11,503 nucleotides of DNA from Prochloron sp. SP5CPC1 (GTDB lineage Bacteria > Cyanobacteriota > Cyanobacteriia > Cyanobacteriales > Prochloraceae): contig JACONB010000122.1 in NCBI GenBank assembly GCA_014323965.1, positions 1,173-12,675 of the forward strand, in the 5' to 3' direction. How positions within the stretch are numbered: the stretch's first letter is position 1; each line of letters starts with the position of its first letter. Made by a program: the position numbers and the translations under genes. The notes beneath the pieces are model-generated. The model was given only the letters and a program-made list of their open reading frames with translations, was not told the origin of the DNA and ran no database searches. Shown piece by piece: positions 1 through 6,893 of the stretch.

Positions 1-356
1 TTATTGTCACCCGAACCTAGTCTACCATAGGAAAAGACCTTATCTGCAGCAGTACGCAAAGTTGCTTCTATTTCCGAAGTAGTGACTGTGGGAGGCAGGG
101 CAATCACCGCTTCACTTGCTCCATCATCGTATACTAAAGTATAACTCACTGAACCTGGAATTGTGGTTGGGGTAAATAACCCCAGTCCGAGAGCAAAAAT
201 ACTACAGGTGATAACCCCTATAAATGCGGTAACCCCTACTAAACGAAAGCGAATACCCCAACTCAGGATAAAAGCGAGGATAGTAAGGAGAAGAAACAAA
301 AGGGTTGCTATACCGGACCATTGGGTATAGGTAGCAAAATTAGAAGGTAGCTCCAT
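1..356 (-). CDS. ycf51: Ycf51 family protein, N-terminal part (runs off the left edge)
   Basis: The reading frame from the ATG at 356 stays open to base 1, giving 118 complete codons, so the C-terminus is outside the window. The product starts MELPSNFATYTQWSGIA. It has two hydrophobic membrane segments at about residues 14-32 and 38-60, joined by the short basic turn GIRFRLVG. A soluble part with VSYTLVYDDG, a TTSEIEATLR helix and FSYGRLGSGDN follows. This pattern matches Ycf51, a small membrane protein of unknown function conserved in cyanobacteria and some algal plastids. It lies 28 bases downstream of hemC on the same strand, so the two are probably co-transcribed. The family assignment is from memory of its sequence pattern. 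No biochemical role is claimed. Confidence 0.85.
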   Translation of the reverse strand, partial: MELPSNFATYTQWSGIATLLFLLLTILAFILSWGIRFRLVGVTAFIGVITCSIFALGLGLFTPTTIPGSVSYTLVYDDGASEAVIALPPTVTTSEIEATLRTAADKVFSYGRLGSGDN

Positions 357-384
357 GTTTTTAGTTATGTTAACCTGTAATCAT

Positions 385-1344
385 TTATTTATTTCTATCA
401 ATCTCTGCAAATATTTCTGCTAAGATTTCTCCAGCTCCAAGTTCTCGCAAACGCTCTGCTAAATCCACACCTATTTGTTCTGCATCTTTTGTATTACCCT
501 TCAGAGTATCCTTAATCAGACGCTGTCCATCTAAACTAGCTACCATTCCCGTTAAAGTCAGGACATCTCCTTCTACCTCGGTGTTAACACCGATGGGAAC
601 CTGACAACCACCCTCCAATGAGCGTAATAGAGCACGTTCTGCATCACAGCGATGACGAGTGGGTTCATGTTCCAAAGCTTTGATTACTTCTAATACCTTA
701 GCATCTCCTTGACGACATTCAATTCCTAGCGCTCCTTGTCCCACAGCGTGGAGAGAAATTGCAGCCGGGATAACTTGATGGATGCGATCGCTCATCTTAA
801 GTCGCTGTAGTCCTGCTACTGCCAGAATAATAGCGTCATATTCCCCAGCATCAAGTTTTTTCAGTCTCGTATTCACATTCCCCCGCACATCTTTAAAAGT
901 GAGATGGGGGTAATAATGACGTAACTGAGCTAACCGTCGCAGAGAAGAAGTTCCCACTACCGCTCCCGTGGGTAAAGTATCCAGTTGCTTATCCTTGTGT
1001 TTTTCATTGACCACCAAAGCATCAGCCGGGTCCACTCTTTCCGTCACACAGCCCAACATCAACCCTTCTGGGAGATTAGTGGGCAAATCTTTCAGAGAAT
1101 GGACTGCAAAGTCGATTTGGTTTTGCAGCATTCCCAGCTCCAGCTCCTTAGTAAATAGCCCCTTATCGCCAATTTTGGACAGAGCAACATCCAGAATTTT
1201 ATCTCCAGACGTACTCATAGTCTCCACATGGAACTGAATGTGGGGAAAACGACGAGTCAGTTCTTCTTGTACCCAGTAAGTTTGAACCAGCGCTAACTGG
1301 CTTTTCCGAGAACCAATGCGAATAGTACCCTCAGAGGATGTCAT
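385..1344 (-). CDS. hemC: Porphobilinogen deaminase (hydroxymethylbilane synthase)
   Basis: This cytosolic enzyme joins four porphobilinogen molecules into hydroxymethylbilane, the linear precursor of heme, chlorophyll and bilins. The 319-residue product has the usual family length. It begins with the GSRKSQLAL motif (11-19) and has VHSLKDLP (81-88) with the catalytic Asp86. It also has the GTSSLRR and [10 protein letters not shown] cofactor and substrate arginine motifs (131-137, 152-161). The cofactor-attachment loop GGCQVPIG carries Cys247, which would bind the dipyrromethane cofactor. All key residues are present, so the enzyme should be active. The ATG at 1344 is preceded by AAAGGA (minus strand, 1351-1356) at good spacing, which supports the start. 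The 5' leader passes almost at once into the GC-rich structured element at 1361-1700, so the hemC promoter is either inside or beyond that element. Confidence 0.97.
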   Translation of the reverse strand: MTSSEGTIRIGSRKSQLALVQTYWVQEELTRRFPHIQFHVETMSTSGDKILDVALSKIGDKGLFTKELELGMLQNQIDFAVHSLKDLPTNLPEGLMLGCVTERVDPADALVVNEKHKDKQLDTLPTGAVVGTSSLRRLAQLRHYYPHLTFKDVRGNVNTRLKKLDAGEYDAIILAVAGLQRLKMSDRIHQVIPAAISLHAVGQGALGIECRQGDAKVLEVIKALEHEPTRHRCDAERALLRSLEGGCQVPIGVNTEVEGDVLTLTGMVASLDGQRLIKDTLKGNTKDAEQIGVDLAERLRELGAGEILAEIFAEIDRNK

Positions 1345-1365
1345 GCAAAATCCTTTCGTTGGAAA

Positions 1366-1440
1366 CCCCGCGCGCGGGGCGCGGGGGGATGAAAACGGGT
1401 AGCGGATTTATCCGCCGTGAGAATACCCCCCGCCGGGGGG
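1366..1440. repeat. GC-rich left-end hairpin cluster of the element
   Basis: Three adjacent inverted repeats occupy 75 bases: a perfect 14-base palindrome at 1366-1379, with a second GCGGGG at 1381-1386 able to compete for the same arm; a 5-bp stem at 1402-1415; and a 6-bp C/G stem at 1426-1440. The first hairpin resembles the one at 1675-1694 in sequence, as expected for the ends of an IS200/IS605-type element. On the hemC transcript these hairpins would fall in the 5' untranslated region if transcription starts upstream of them. Confidence 0.5.
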
Positions 1441-1674
1441 CGAGGGCAATAACGCCCTCTATCTCCCATTTCTGGGGTAATGTTAGCCGAGCCAAAGTTA
1501 TCGGTCGGTACTCTCCCAGCAGCACTGTCTTACCCCTCGTAGAACTGTTTAACCGCCGGGTTCTATTGCTCAGAACTGGCTACGCATCCCAAGGTAGGTA
1601 CTTGAACACTTGCCGATAACGTAGTCCTCAAAGGACTTAGGCTGGTCAGCTAGCTAAAGGTTTAGGGCATGAAG

Positions 1675-1694
1675 CCCCGCCTTGAGGCGCGGGG
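1675..1694. repeat. Right-end hairpin of the IS200/IS605-like element
   Basis: CCCCGC (1675-1680) pairs with GCGGGG (1689-1694). An alternative inner pairing is GCC/GGC around TTGA. A GC-rich hairpin of this kind is typical of the subterminal ends of IS200/IS605 elements in cyanobacteria. It marks the likely right boundary of the structured element. No transposase or TnpB/IscB reading frame lies between the two ends. Confidence 0.5.
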
Positions 1695-1799
1695 TGCTGA
1701 CGTTAATTTAGATTTCGGGACTCAATCTAGATTATCCTAGTGTCGAACCCCTGGCAACTAGTTACATATGTTAACAAATGATAAATTTTTTCCCAACCC

Positions 1800-1828
1800 T
1801 TGCCATTTGGATTTTTTTTTGCTATGAT
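1800..1828 (+). promoter_or_regulatory. Sigma-70-type promoter of the tRNA-Cys gene
   Basis: A -35 box TTGCCA (1800-1805, 5 of 6 consensus) and a -10 box TATGAT (1823-1828, 5 of 6) are separated by exactly 17 bases that include a run of nine T. Transcription would start near 1835 in a G/C-rich discriminator (CGGGC, 1836-1840), about 14 bases before the mature tRNA 5' end. Confidence 0.75.
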
Positions 1829-1848
1829 TAGAAATCGGGCTAATTAAC

Positions 1849-1919
1849 GGCGGCATAGCCAAGTGGTAAGGCCGGGGTCTGCAAAATCCCTATCCCCAGT
1901 TCGAGTCTGGGTGCCGCCT
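1849..1919 (+). tRNA. tRNA-Cys (anticodon GCA)
   Basis: The 71-base gene folds as a full cloverleaf. The acceptor arm GGCGGCA (1849-1855) pairs with TGCCGCC (1912-1918). The anticodon stem GGGGT/ATCCC (1874-1878/1886-1890) encloses loop CTGCAAA with anticodon GCA at 1881-1883. The T arm CCCAG/CTGGG carries TTCGAGT. The discriminator base is T (1919), as expected for cysteine tRNA. CCA is not encoded, so it must be added after transcription. A run of T follows directly. Confidence 0.97.
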
Positions 1920-1923
1920 TTTT

Positions 1924-1953
1924 CAGTTATCAGGGACCAGTTACCAGTTGTCA
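1924..1953. repeat. Short CAGTTA(T/C)CAG-type tandem repeat
   Basis: CAGTTATCAG (1924-1933) is followed by CCAGTTACCAGTTGTCA (1937-1953), two imperfect copies of a motif that is dispersed and tandemly repeated in many filamentous cyanobacterial genomes. It separates the tRNA from the convergent gene at 1962. Confidence 0.55.
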
Positions 1954-1961
1954 ATTTTCCG

Positions 1962-2711
1962 TCATTCAACCTTTTGTAAATCCTGCCGGGCAACAGCTAG
2001 GAGCTTAGAGTAACATTGAGAACCATCAGGTTGGGGTTTAAATCGACCAATGGGTTGCTTATAAGCTTGAGAGCGCCTAGAAAAGCTATCCCGCAGGGAG
2101 GTGGGAGGTTCTGGTTGCTTCTCTACCTTGCTTTTCTCCTCCATTTCCGACTGCAATTGACCTAGAGGACGATTAGACTGAATTAATGCCTGTCTTTCTA
2201 TTTCAGACACAGCAATTATAGTTTCTGTAATTTGTTTCTCCTGAACAGCGACACCTTGCGTCCGGACACCCACACTCGATTCTATCTTCTGTTGTGGCTC
2301 ACTTAGGACGGACTCTCGTTGGTCAGTCCTGGGTAGCTCCACTTCAGTTGTTCTCGGTACAGAGTCCGGAGATAAAGAAGAATCTTGCTGGATAACAGGG
2401 GAGGACTTTTCTGTAGCCATTCCTGTAGGTCGGGGGAGGTTGCGAGAGATCAACCGCTCGAAATCCCCATTAAAATGGAAATGGGGACTACCTCGTCTCT
2501 TCCAGCAGTTCAAGATTTGCTCCACTGAAATAGCTTTATAACGTCCCTGATAGAGCGCTTCGATCGCCGCTAAACGGATCCAAATAGCTGTATAGACTGT
2601 CAACCACTCGGCGATTAATTCTTCCGCACTGTACCCTTTCATGTCAAAACCATAGTGGTTGAGTAAAGCCACCGTGTGGGCAACGGCAGAGTCATATGTT
2701 AGCTCGGTCAT
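1962..2711 (-). CDS. Conserved cyanobacterial protein of unknown function
   Basis: I do not recognise a named family. The 249-residue product has three parts. An N-terminal helical domain (about 1-95) contains YDSAVAHTVALLNHYGF, an aromatic-rich segment and ALYQGRYKAISVEQIL followed by a WKRRG basic patch. It resembles conserved cyanobacterial hypothetical proteins I have seen, but carries no known catalytic motif. A long polar stretch rich in Ser, Gln, Glu and Pro (about 96-215) looks disordered. The short C-terminal segment (about 216-249) has GRFKPQPDGSQCYSKLL and may be a conserved tail. No signal peptide or membrane segment is visible. The ATG at 2711 has no clear Shine-Dalgarno sequence. 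The stop lies 42 bases from the tRNA, which points the other way. Confidence 0.72.
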   Translation of the reverse strand: MTELTYDSAVAHTVALLNHYGFDMKGYSAEELIAEWLTVYTAIWIRLAAIEALYQGRYKAISVEQILNCWKRRGSPHFHFNGDFERLISRNLPRPTGMATEKSSPVIQQDSSLSPDSVPRTTEVELPRTDQRESVLSEPQQKIESSVGVRTQGVAVQEKQITETIIAVSEIERQALIQSNRPLGQLQSEMEEKSKVEKQPEPPTSLRDSFSRRSQAYKQPIGRFKPQPDGSQCYSKLLAVARQDLQKVE

Positions 2712-2765
2712 TAAATTTTAGGGGAACGGCTCAAATTACTTATTCAGCTACTGGATTCGAGTTTA

Positions 2766-2800
2766 AGCTATATGAGGTATTTTAGTTAAGAGCTATATGA
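2766..2800. repeat. Direct repeat AGCTATATGA (two copies)
   Basis: An exact 10-base repeat occurs at 2766-2775 and 2791-2800, 25 bases apart, in the 176-base gap between pstB and the upstream end of the unknown gene at 1962-2711. Two copies with a helical-turn-like spacing could be a binding site for that gene's regulation, but the unit is A/T-rich and short. Confidence 0.35.
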
Positions 2801-2851
2801 ACGGAAATATGGAAAACAACTAACTTGCCCATTTCTGCCTCCAACAAAGCT

Positions 2852-2877
2852 GTTGGGTTTCGTTGTCTCAACCCAAC
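2852..2877. terminator. GTTGGGTT/AACCCAAC inverted repeat downstream of pstB
   Basis: GTTGGGTT (2852-2859) and AACCCAAC (2870-2877) form an 8-bp stem with a 10-base loop, 11 bases after the pstB stop. The motif is a familiar dispersed cyanobacterial repeat. By position it could end the pst transcript, but no U tract follows on the minus strand, so the terminator role is inference. Confidence 0.45.
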
Positions 2878-2887
2878 CGACCACAAT

Positions 2888-3697
2888 TTAACCCCGATGG
2901 CCACTAATATAAGCAGCAGTGAGGTCATGTTGGGGGGATTCAAATACCTGCTTTGCTTCCCCAAATTCAATTAATTTACCCCTATTATCTCGTACCCAAA
3001 AGACACCAACATAATCAGCAATGCGCTTCGCTTGAGCTAAGTTGTGAGTGACAACTAATACGGCGTACTTTTGGCGCAAACTAGCAATTAAATCTTCTAC
3101 CACACCGCTAGAAATGGGGTCCAGGGCACTACAAGGTTCATCCATAAGCAAAACTTCTGGTTCCAATGCTAAAGCGCGAGCAATACAGAGACGCTGTTGT
3201 TGACCCCCAGAAAGAGCAAGGGCGCTATCTTTGAGTCTGTCTTTTACCTCATGCCATAATCCCACATCTTTAAGTACCCTTTCCACAATTAAATCAATTT
3301 CTTGGCGGTTTTTCACTCCATGTTCTTTTAAAGGAAAGGCAAAATTTTTCCAAAGGTCGAGGGGGAATGGATTGGGTTTTTGGAAGATATGACCCACTCG
3401 CCTTCGGAGGGCGATGGTGTCTATTTGGCGGTTCATCACATCCCATTTTTCAAGGAAAATGCGCCCCGTTACGCGACAGTTATCAATTAAATCTGTTAGT
3501 CTGTTTAAACAAGACAGGAAGCTACTTTTACCGCAGCCAGAAGGTCCAACCAATGCGGTAATTTTGCTCTGATTAATGGCAATGCTCACATCTTCAAAAG
3601 CTATCTTTTTACCGTAGGATAAACTTAACTGTTCTGTGCGCATTAAAACTGATTCTTGAGTTGTTGCTTGTAGGTTATCTAAATTGGTAACTGTCAT
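2888..3697 (-). CDS. pstB: Phosphate ABC transporter, ATP-binding protein
   Basis: This is the ATPase of the high-affinity phosphate importer. It would dock as a dimer on the PstC/PstA channel at the inner face of the plasma membrane. The 269 residues contain Walker A GPSGCGKS (51-58), Q-loop Gln106 inside FQKPNPFP, a PstB hallmark, and signature LSGGQQQR (162-169). Walker B is VLLMDE (182-187) and the switch His is His218. The segment after the Q-loop reads LWKNFAFPLKEHG rather than the commoner YDNVAYG type, so this belongs to a divergent PstB subgroup. The ATG at 3697 overlaps the 3' end of pstA by 23 bases, indicating translational coupling. No phoU gene follows, although phoU often ends pst operons elsewhere. 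Confidence 0.96.
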   Translation of the reverse strand: MTVTNLDNLQATTQESVLMRTEQLSLSYGKKIAFEDVSIAINQSKITALVGPSGCGKSSFLSCLNRLTDLIDNCRVTGRIFLEKWDVMNRQIDTIALRRRVGHIFQKPNPFPLDLWKNFAFPLKEHGVKNRQEIDLIVERVLKDVGLWHEVKDRLKDSALALSGGQQQRLCIARALALEPEVLLMDEPCSALDPISSGVVEDLIASLRQKYAVLVVTHNLAQAKRIADYVGVFWVRDNRGKLIEFGEAKQVFESPQHDLTAAYISGHRG

Positions 3698-4532
3698 TAT
3701 ACTTACTACTTGATTGATGAGCTAACCACGCTGCTGTAGCATTAATCATGAGGAACAATATTACTAACACCAAAGCAGAACCATAGGCATTAGTATCCCC
3801 CCCAGAAATATTCATGGACAAATCAAAAATATGGATGGAAAGAGAGCGTCCCGAATCCAGTAGAGATTGGGGCATTCGCGCCACGTAACCGCTGGTAAAA
3901 ACGAGAGCAGCAGTTTCGGCGATCGCCCTCCCTATTCCCAGCACCAAACCCACCAGCAGTCCCGGTATGGCAGCGGGTAACAGGAGATGAAACAGAGTGG
4001 CGGTGCGGCTTAACCCCAAAGCAGCAGCTCCCAAACGCAACTCGTCGGGAACCCCTCGCAACCCTTCTTCCGCCGACCGAATCAAAATGGGCAGCACCAT
4101 ACAAGCAAGGGTGAGTCCCCCAGAGAGAATGGAAAAGCCCAAACCCAGGGTTTTGGCAAAGAAAGCATTGCCAAACAGTCCAAAGACAATGGAGGGTACC
4201 CCAGCCAAAATATCCAAACTACGCCGCACGAACCTGCCAAACCAGTTGGTGGCTGAGGTAAACTCTGCTAACAAGATAGCCGTTCCCACCCCCAAAGGTA
4301 CCGACACCCCCATAGCTACAGCTAAAATTAATCCGGTGGAAACTAAAATAGGTCCAATACCCCCTGACCTACCTGCATCTTCAGGTGCAGTAGTGAGAAA
4401 TTCCCAGGAAATGCCACCCACCCCATGGAAAATAATATCTCCCAAAATCCACGCAAAAGTCCCAGTCACTAAAACAGCAACTAACCAAACTAATATGGTT
4501 GATATTGGGGATTTTATAATTTCTTGTTTCAT
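3675..4532 (-). CDS. pstA: Phosphate ABC transporter, permease protein PstA
   Basis: This is one of the two membrane subunits of the phosphate importer. From the ATG at 4532 it has 285 residues, the usual PstA length, with about six hydrophobic membrane segments. The cytoplasmic EAA loop, DELRLGAAALGLSRTATLF, contacts PstB. IAETAALVFTSG in the next helix region is typical of PstA. The frame is open further upstream to a TTG at 4604. The 24 extra residues are polar, and most of them (NKTTETQSTQSKRK) are encoded by the dispersed repeat at 4557-4590, so I prefer the ATG at 4532 although it lacks a good Shine-Dalgarno. Overlap with pstB is 23 bases. Confidence 0.94.
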   Translation of the reverse strand: MKQEIIKSPISTILVWLVAVLVTGTFAWILGDIIFHGVGGISWEFLTTAPEDAGRSGGIGPILVSTGLILAVAMGVSVPLGVGTAILLAEFTSATNWFGRFVRRSLDILAGVPSIVFGLFGNAFFAKTLGLGFSILSGGLTLACMVLPILIRSAEEGLRGVPDELRLGAAALGLSRTATLFHLLLPAAIPGLLVGLVLGIGRAIAETAALVFTSGYVARMPQSLLDSGRSLSIHIFDLSMNISGGDTNAYGSALVLVILFLMINATAAWLAHQSSSKYNDSYQFR

Positions 4533-4556
4533 TTGGGATTCTATAAACTCATCTTT

Positions 4557-4590
4557 TCTCTTACTCTGCGTACTCTGCGTCTCTGTGGTT
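4557..4590. repeat. Dispersed CTCTGCGTnCTCTGCGTCTCTGTGGTT-type repeat between pstC and pstA
   Basis: The plus strand carries two ACTCTGCGT copies (4563-4571 and 4572-4580) followed by CTCTGTGGTT. This is a well-known dispersed motif of cyanobacterial intergenic regions. Its position between the pstC stop (4627) and the likely pstA start (4532) explains the unusual 94-base gap inside the operon. Confidence 0.65.
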
Positions 4591-4626
4591 TTATTGGTAT
4601 TCAAGGCATTGGGGGGAAGGAGGGCG

Positions 4627-5541
4627 TCAAGAGTTTTTTGTAACGGGGGAGCTGGTAACTGTGATTACTTCTGCTGCTACGGCTAAAAGGACGATAATAG
4701 CCATGAGAGCTAACCCGCTGACAAAAAGAGCAGAACGGTGATTTCCTAAGGCATAAGCCATTTCCAGAGCGATATTAGCAGTGAGAGTGCGAATGGGGTC
4801 GAAGATACTGCTAGGGGTTTCGACCACATTACCGCAGACCATTAGCACTGCCATGGTTTCCCCAATTGCTCGTCCCACCGTAAGAATGACTCCCGTAAAC
4901 AGCCCTGATTTTGCTGCTGGGAATACCACATTGCAAATAGTTCCCCATTTGGATAATCCTAAAGAAGTTGCTCCCAAAAGATATTCCTGGGGCACCTTCC
5001 CAAAACTGGCATCCGCCACCAGAGCAATAGTGGGTAAAATCATAATGGTGAGAATGATAATGCCAGCCAGCAGACTCGCACCAGGGGGATGGAGACGATT
5101 AATGAGAGGCACTAACACCACCAGTCCCCAGAAACCATAAACCACCGAGGGTATTCCCGCTAACAACTCAATCAGCCTGCGGTAGAGGTTCCCTATGGCA
5201 ACAGGGGCGTAATATTGGCAAAAGAGCGCCGAGATAATGCCCAAGGGGGTTGCTACTACCACGGAACCCATGGTAGCCAAGAGGGTGCCCCAAAGCATAG
5301 GTGTGAAGTTATATAATCCTTCTGTCGGGTTCCATCTCTGGTCGGTGAAAAAAGGTCCAATCCCCTTTACCTGCAAAAATGGTAAGCTCTCCAGGATTAA
5401 GAAGATGACAATGAGCAGGACAATGGCACCGGTGATAGCAGCCATTATCCTCAGAACCCATACCAATACCCAGTCCCAGTCAAACTGAGATGATTTATTT
5501 AGCTTGGACGGGGATGAGATTTTGTCCTTTAACCAAGTCAT
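4627..5541 (-). CDS. pstC: Phosphate ABC transporter, permease protein PstC
   Basis: This is the second membrane subunit of the phosphate importer. The 304 residues begin with a polar cytoplasmic stretch (1-24), a long hydrophobic helix (about 25-50) and a periplasmic loop containing RWNPTEGLYNFTPMLWGT. Further helices follow, with ELLAGIPSVVYGFWGL (125-140), the PstC signature region. The EAA loop EYLLGATSLGLSKWGTICN (186-204) is intact, followed by VGRAIGETMAVLM (222-234). All expected elements are present, so the subunit looks functional. The ATG at 5541 lies inside the decayed 3' end of pstS, and the two frames overlap for 47 bases (5495-5541). Confidence 0.96.
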   Translation of the reverse strand: MTWLKDKISSPSKLNKSSQFDWDWVLVWVLRIMAAITGAIVLLIVIFLILESLPFLQVKGIGPFFTDQRWNPTEGLYNFTPMLWGTLLATMGSVVVATPLGIISALFCQYYAPVAIGNLYRRLIELLAGIPSVVYGFWGLVVLVPLINRLHPPGASLLAGIIILTIMILPTIALVADASFGKVPQEYLLGATSLGLSKWGTICNVVFPAAKSGLFTGVILTVGRAIGETMAVLMVCGNVVETPSSIFDPIRTLTANIALEMAYALGNHRSALFVSGLALMAIIVLLAVAAEVITVTSSPVTKNS

Positions 5542-6189
5542 GAACTTCCTCAGATTGAGCGAATTGAATGAATTCTAAGGTTTTTCCCTCAGGTTGGTTT
5601 TTGGTTATCACAGTCAAGGTGTCTTAATCCCTTGCTGATTATCGCCGATAACCACTTTGGCTTTGATTTGAGAATTTTTGAGCTGGAAATACTTGAGAAA
5701 CAACTCCAAAGTAGAACGTCCTTCTGCTTTATTAACTACCGTAATGGGTGCATCTTTACCCCCTACTTCTTTCCAGTTATCAATCTGACCTTGATAAATT
5801 GCCACTACTTGTTCATCGTTAATTTCTTTGACTGGATTACTGCTATGGACGATTATACCGATACCATCTTTAGCAATGACAAACCCGTACAGTTTTCCCT
5901 TTTCCTCTTCTTTCAAAGCGCGAGAGACCATCCCAATATCGGCGACTGCGCTCTCCACATCGGCAATTCCCCGAGAAGAACCTCCGGTTTGCACATCAAT
6001 CCGCACCTCTGAATTCTCAGCTTCAAAGCGTTTGGCAATTTCCCCCACCAGGGGAGCCACAGTACTAGAACCAGTTATGGTTAATTTTTGTATTGTTGGT
6101 GTATTTTGTCCAGATTGGCAGCAAGATTGCAGTCCTATTATAGTTGATGCAATAAGTAACTTAGTTAAGTTATTACTATTTATAATCAT
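5495..6189 (-). pseudogene. pstS: Phosphate-binding lipoprotein PstS with internal out-of-frame deletion
   Basis: PstS captures phosphate in the periplasm and delivers it to PstC/PstA. The readable frame (6189 to 5614) gives 191 residues: a lipoprotein signal with LQSC (20-23), phosphate-site motifs ITGSSTVAPL (38-47) and TGGSSRG (68-74), DNWKEVGG (137-144) and AEGRST (155-160). It ends GDNQQGIKTP and stop. Family members usually continue through an AGNPNAIGY-like segment to near 280 residues. In the sequence after the break, a shifted frame reads LTVITKNQPEGKTLEF and then FAQSEEVHDLVKGQ, stopping at 5495-5497. That is the expected C-terminal tail. About 45-60 residues are therefore missing and the frame is shifted at roughly 5615-5622. 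The truncated product lacks much of its C-terminal lobe and probably cannot bind phosphate normally. Confidence 0.85.
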
Positions 6190-6225
6190 CGGCTAAGGCA
6201 AAATCAGGGTATCTTGGTCTTGATT

Positions 6226-6254
6226 ATTATACTACTTCTCGCTGCATTTGACCA
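6226..6254 (-). promoter_or_regulatory. Probable -10 box of the pst operon promoter
   Basis: On the minus strand a perfect TATAAT occupies 6226-6231, 37 bases upstream of the pstS ATG. The hexamer 17 bases further upstream (6249-6254, TGGTCA) is a poor -35, as is usual for activator-dependent promoters. Confidence 0.5.
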
Positions 6255-6296
6255 GGTAATTTTCCTTTTAATTATTAATACCTATATATCTGTTGT

Positions 6297-6304
6297 AGGT
6301 TAAA
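6297..6304 (-). promoter_or_regulatory. Possible Pho-box repeat unit upstream of pstS
   Basis: The minus strand reads TTTAACCT, matching the 8-base unit (C/T)TTAA(C/T)C(T/A) of cyanobacterial Pho boxes bound by the PhoB/SphR response regulator. Convincing Pho boxes have two or three units at 11-base spacing. Only one good unit is visible here, so the assignment is tentative and rests mainly on its place ahead of a phosphate operon. Confidence 0.3.
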
Positions 6305-6315
6305 AGCGCCACCAG

Positions 6316-6333
6316 GGCGGGCAATTGCCCACC
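6316..6333 (-). terminator. Hairpin downstream of the FKBP gene
   Basis: On the minus strand GGTGGGCAA pairs with TTGCCCGCC (9 bp including one G-T wobble, with the inner AATT unpaired in practice), starting 9 bases after the FKBP stop. A CTTTT run comes only after about 12 further bases, so it may act as a weak terminator. GGTGGGCAATTGCCC-like palindromes are also dispersed repeats in cyanobacteria. Confidence 0.5.
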
Positions 6334-6342
6334 TAAAACTTA

Positions 6343-6864
6343 TTATTGGATAGCGAGAAGTTCCACATCGAAAATGAGGGTAGCGTTGGGAGGAATAACC
6401 CCTCCAGCACCTTGAGCACCGTAACCCAATTCTGGAGGAATAATGAGAGTGCGACGGGAACCGACATTCATGGTTCCTACCCCTTCATCCCAACCTTGAA
6501 TCACGTTTCCCACGCCAATTTTAAAAGAAAAAGGGCTATTGCGATCGCGAGAACTATCGAATTTGCTGCCATTTTCTAGAGTTCCAGTATAGTGAACAGT
6601 CACCTTTTGTCCCTTGGATGGAGTTGCCCCATCCCCTTTCTGGACATCAATATATTTCAATCCCGAAGGGGTAGTGACGGCGTTTTCCAGATCCATTTCT
6701 ATTTTCTCCTCAATAGCAGGTTGATTAGTGGTAGTTTCGATGGTTGGGGGAGTTTGATTTTGACTCAATTCCCCTTGTTGGGCGTTGGTAGTTTTGAGGG
6801 AAGAGACTACTAAAACCAAAGCGCAAGCGACAATTACCCCAAAACTGATGAAAATCTCTCTCAT
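6343..6864 (-). CDS. FKBP-type peptidyl-prolyl cis-trans isomerase, exported
   Basis: This enzyme speeds cis-trans isomerisation of proline bonds during folding, here outside the cytoplasm. From the ATG at 6864 it has 173 residues: a hydrophobic signal or anchor (about 4-22) ending near TTNA/QQ, a Thr/Pro/Gln-rich linker (about 30-60) and a complete FKBP domain (65-173). Active-site residues of the family are present: Tyr92 in VHYTG, Asp103 in FDSS, Phe112, Val121-Ile122, Trp125 in GWDEG, Tyr148 in LGYG and Phe165. The frame remains open to 7092, but the extra 76 codons lie in dispersed repeats and overlap the next gene. GAGAGG just before the ATG at 6864 fixes the start. Destination, periplasm or thylakoid lumen, cannot be told from sequence. 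Confidence 0.95.
   Translation of the reverse strand: MREIFISFGVIVACALVLVVSSLKTTNAQQGELSQNQTPPTIETTTNQPAIEEKIEMDLENAVTTPSGLKYIDVQKGDGATPSKGQKVTVHYTGTLENGSKFDSSRDRNSPFSFKIGVGNVIQGWDEGVGTMNVGSRRTLIIPPELGYGAQGAGGVIPPNATLIFDVELLAIQ
6541..6548. repeat. HIP1 octamer GCGATCGC
   Basis: This is one of five exact copies of the highly iterated palindrome in the window. The others are at 784-791, 3919-3926, 7396-7403 and 9353-9360. Overabundance of this palindrome is a cyanobacterial genome signature. Confidence 0.9.
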
Positions 6865-6893
6865 AATACCTCTCAATTGGTAAATTTTTGATT

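Larger units (their letters stand above)
1361..1700 (+). ncRNA. Orphan structured RNA/mobile element resembling HEARO (IscB omega RNA)
   Basis: This 340-base stretch lacks a credible gene but is packed with complementary segments. In order: CCCCGCG/CGCGGGG (1366-1379); GCGGA/TCCGC with loop TTTA (1402-1415); CCCCCC/GGGGGG (1426-1440); GAGGGC/GCCCTC (1442-1459); CCCA/TGGG (1465-1476); GTTCT/AGAAC (1560-1576); GGTAGGT/ACTTGCC with G-U pairs (1593-1614); AGTCCT/AGGACT with loop CAA (1623-1637); and CCCCGC/GCGGGG (1675-1694). A perfect 8-bp long-range helix, GTTATCGG (1497-1504) with CCGATAAC (1613-1620), encloses the central domain. Known background: HEARO RNAs are about 300-nt RNAs of IS200/IS605-type elements, serve as guide scaffold for IscB, occur as ORF-less copies in cyanobacteria, and sit after ATGA or GTGA. 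Such tetramers occur here at 1389-1392 and 1417-1420. The family call is inference from architecture and partial motif resemblance. The strand follows the HEARO reading. An ORF-less IS605 MITE is the alternative. Confidence 0.48.

Noticed and set aside
1338..1619. 93-codon plus-strand frame across the hemC upstream region
   Set aside because: Its translation is Arg/Gly-rich with no recognisable domain and it runs through hairpins that explain the region better as RNA or element ends.
1361..1700. CRISPR array
   Set aside because: The repeats are inverted hairpins of different sequence. There is no regular direct repeat with spacers.
1811..1819. Run of nine T as a transcription terminator
   Set aside because: No stem precedes it. 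It falls within the 17-base spacer of the tRNA promoter.
1849..1919. tRNA-Cys as an integration site for a genomic island
   Set aside because: No repeat of the tRNA 3' end and no integrase gene are seen in the window.
3997..4686. 229-codon open frame on the plus strand opposite pstA/pstC
   Set aside because: It lies fully antisense to well-supported pst genes, its product is low-complexity (Pro/Lys/Thr-rich) with no family pattern, and its openness follows from codon bias on the other strand.
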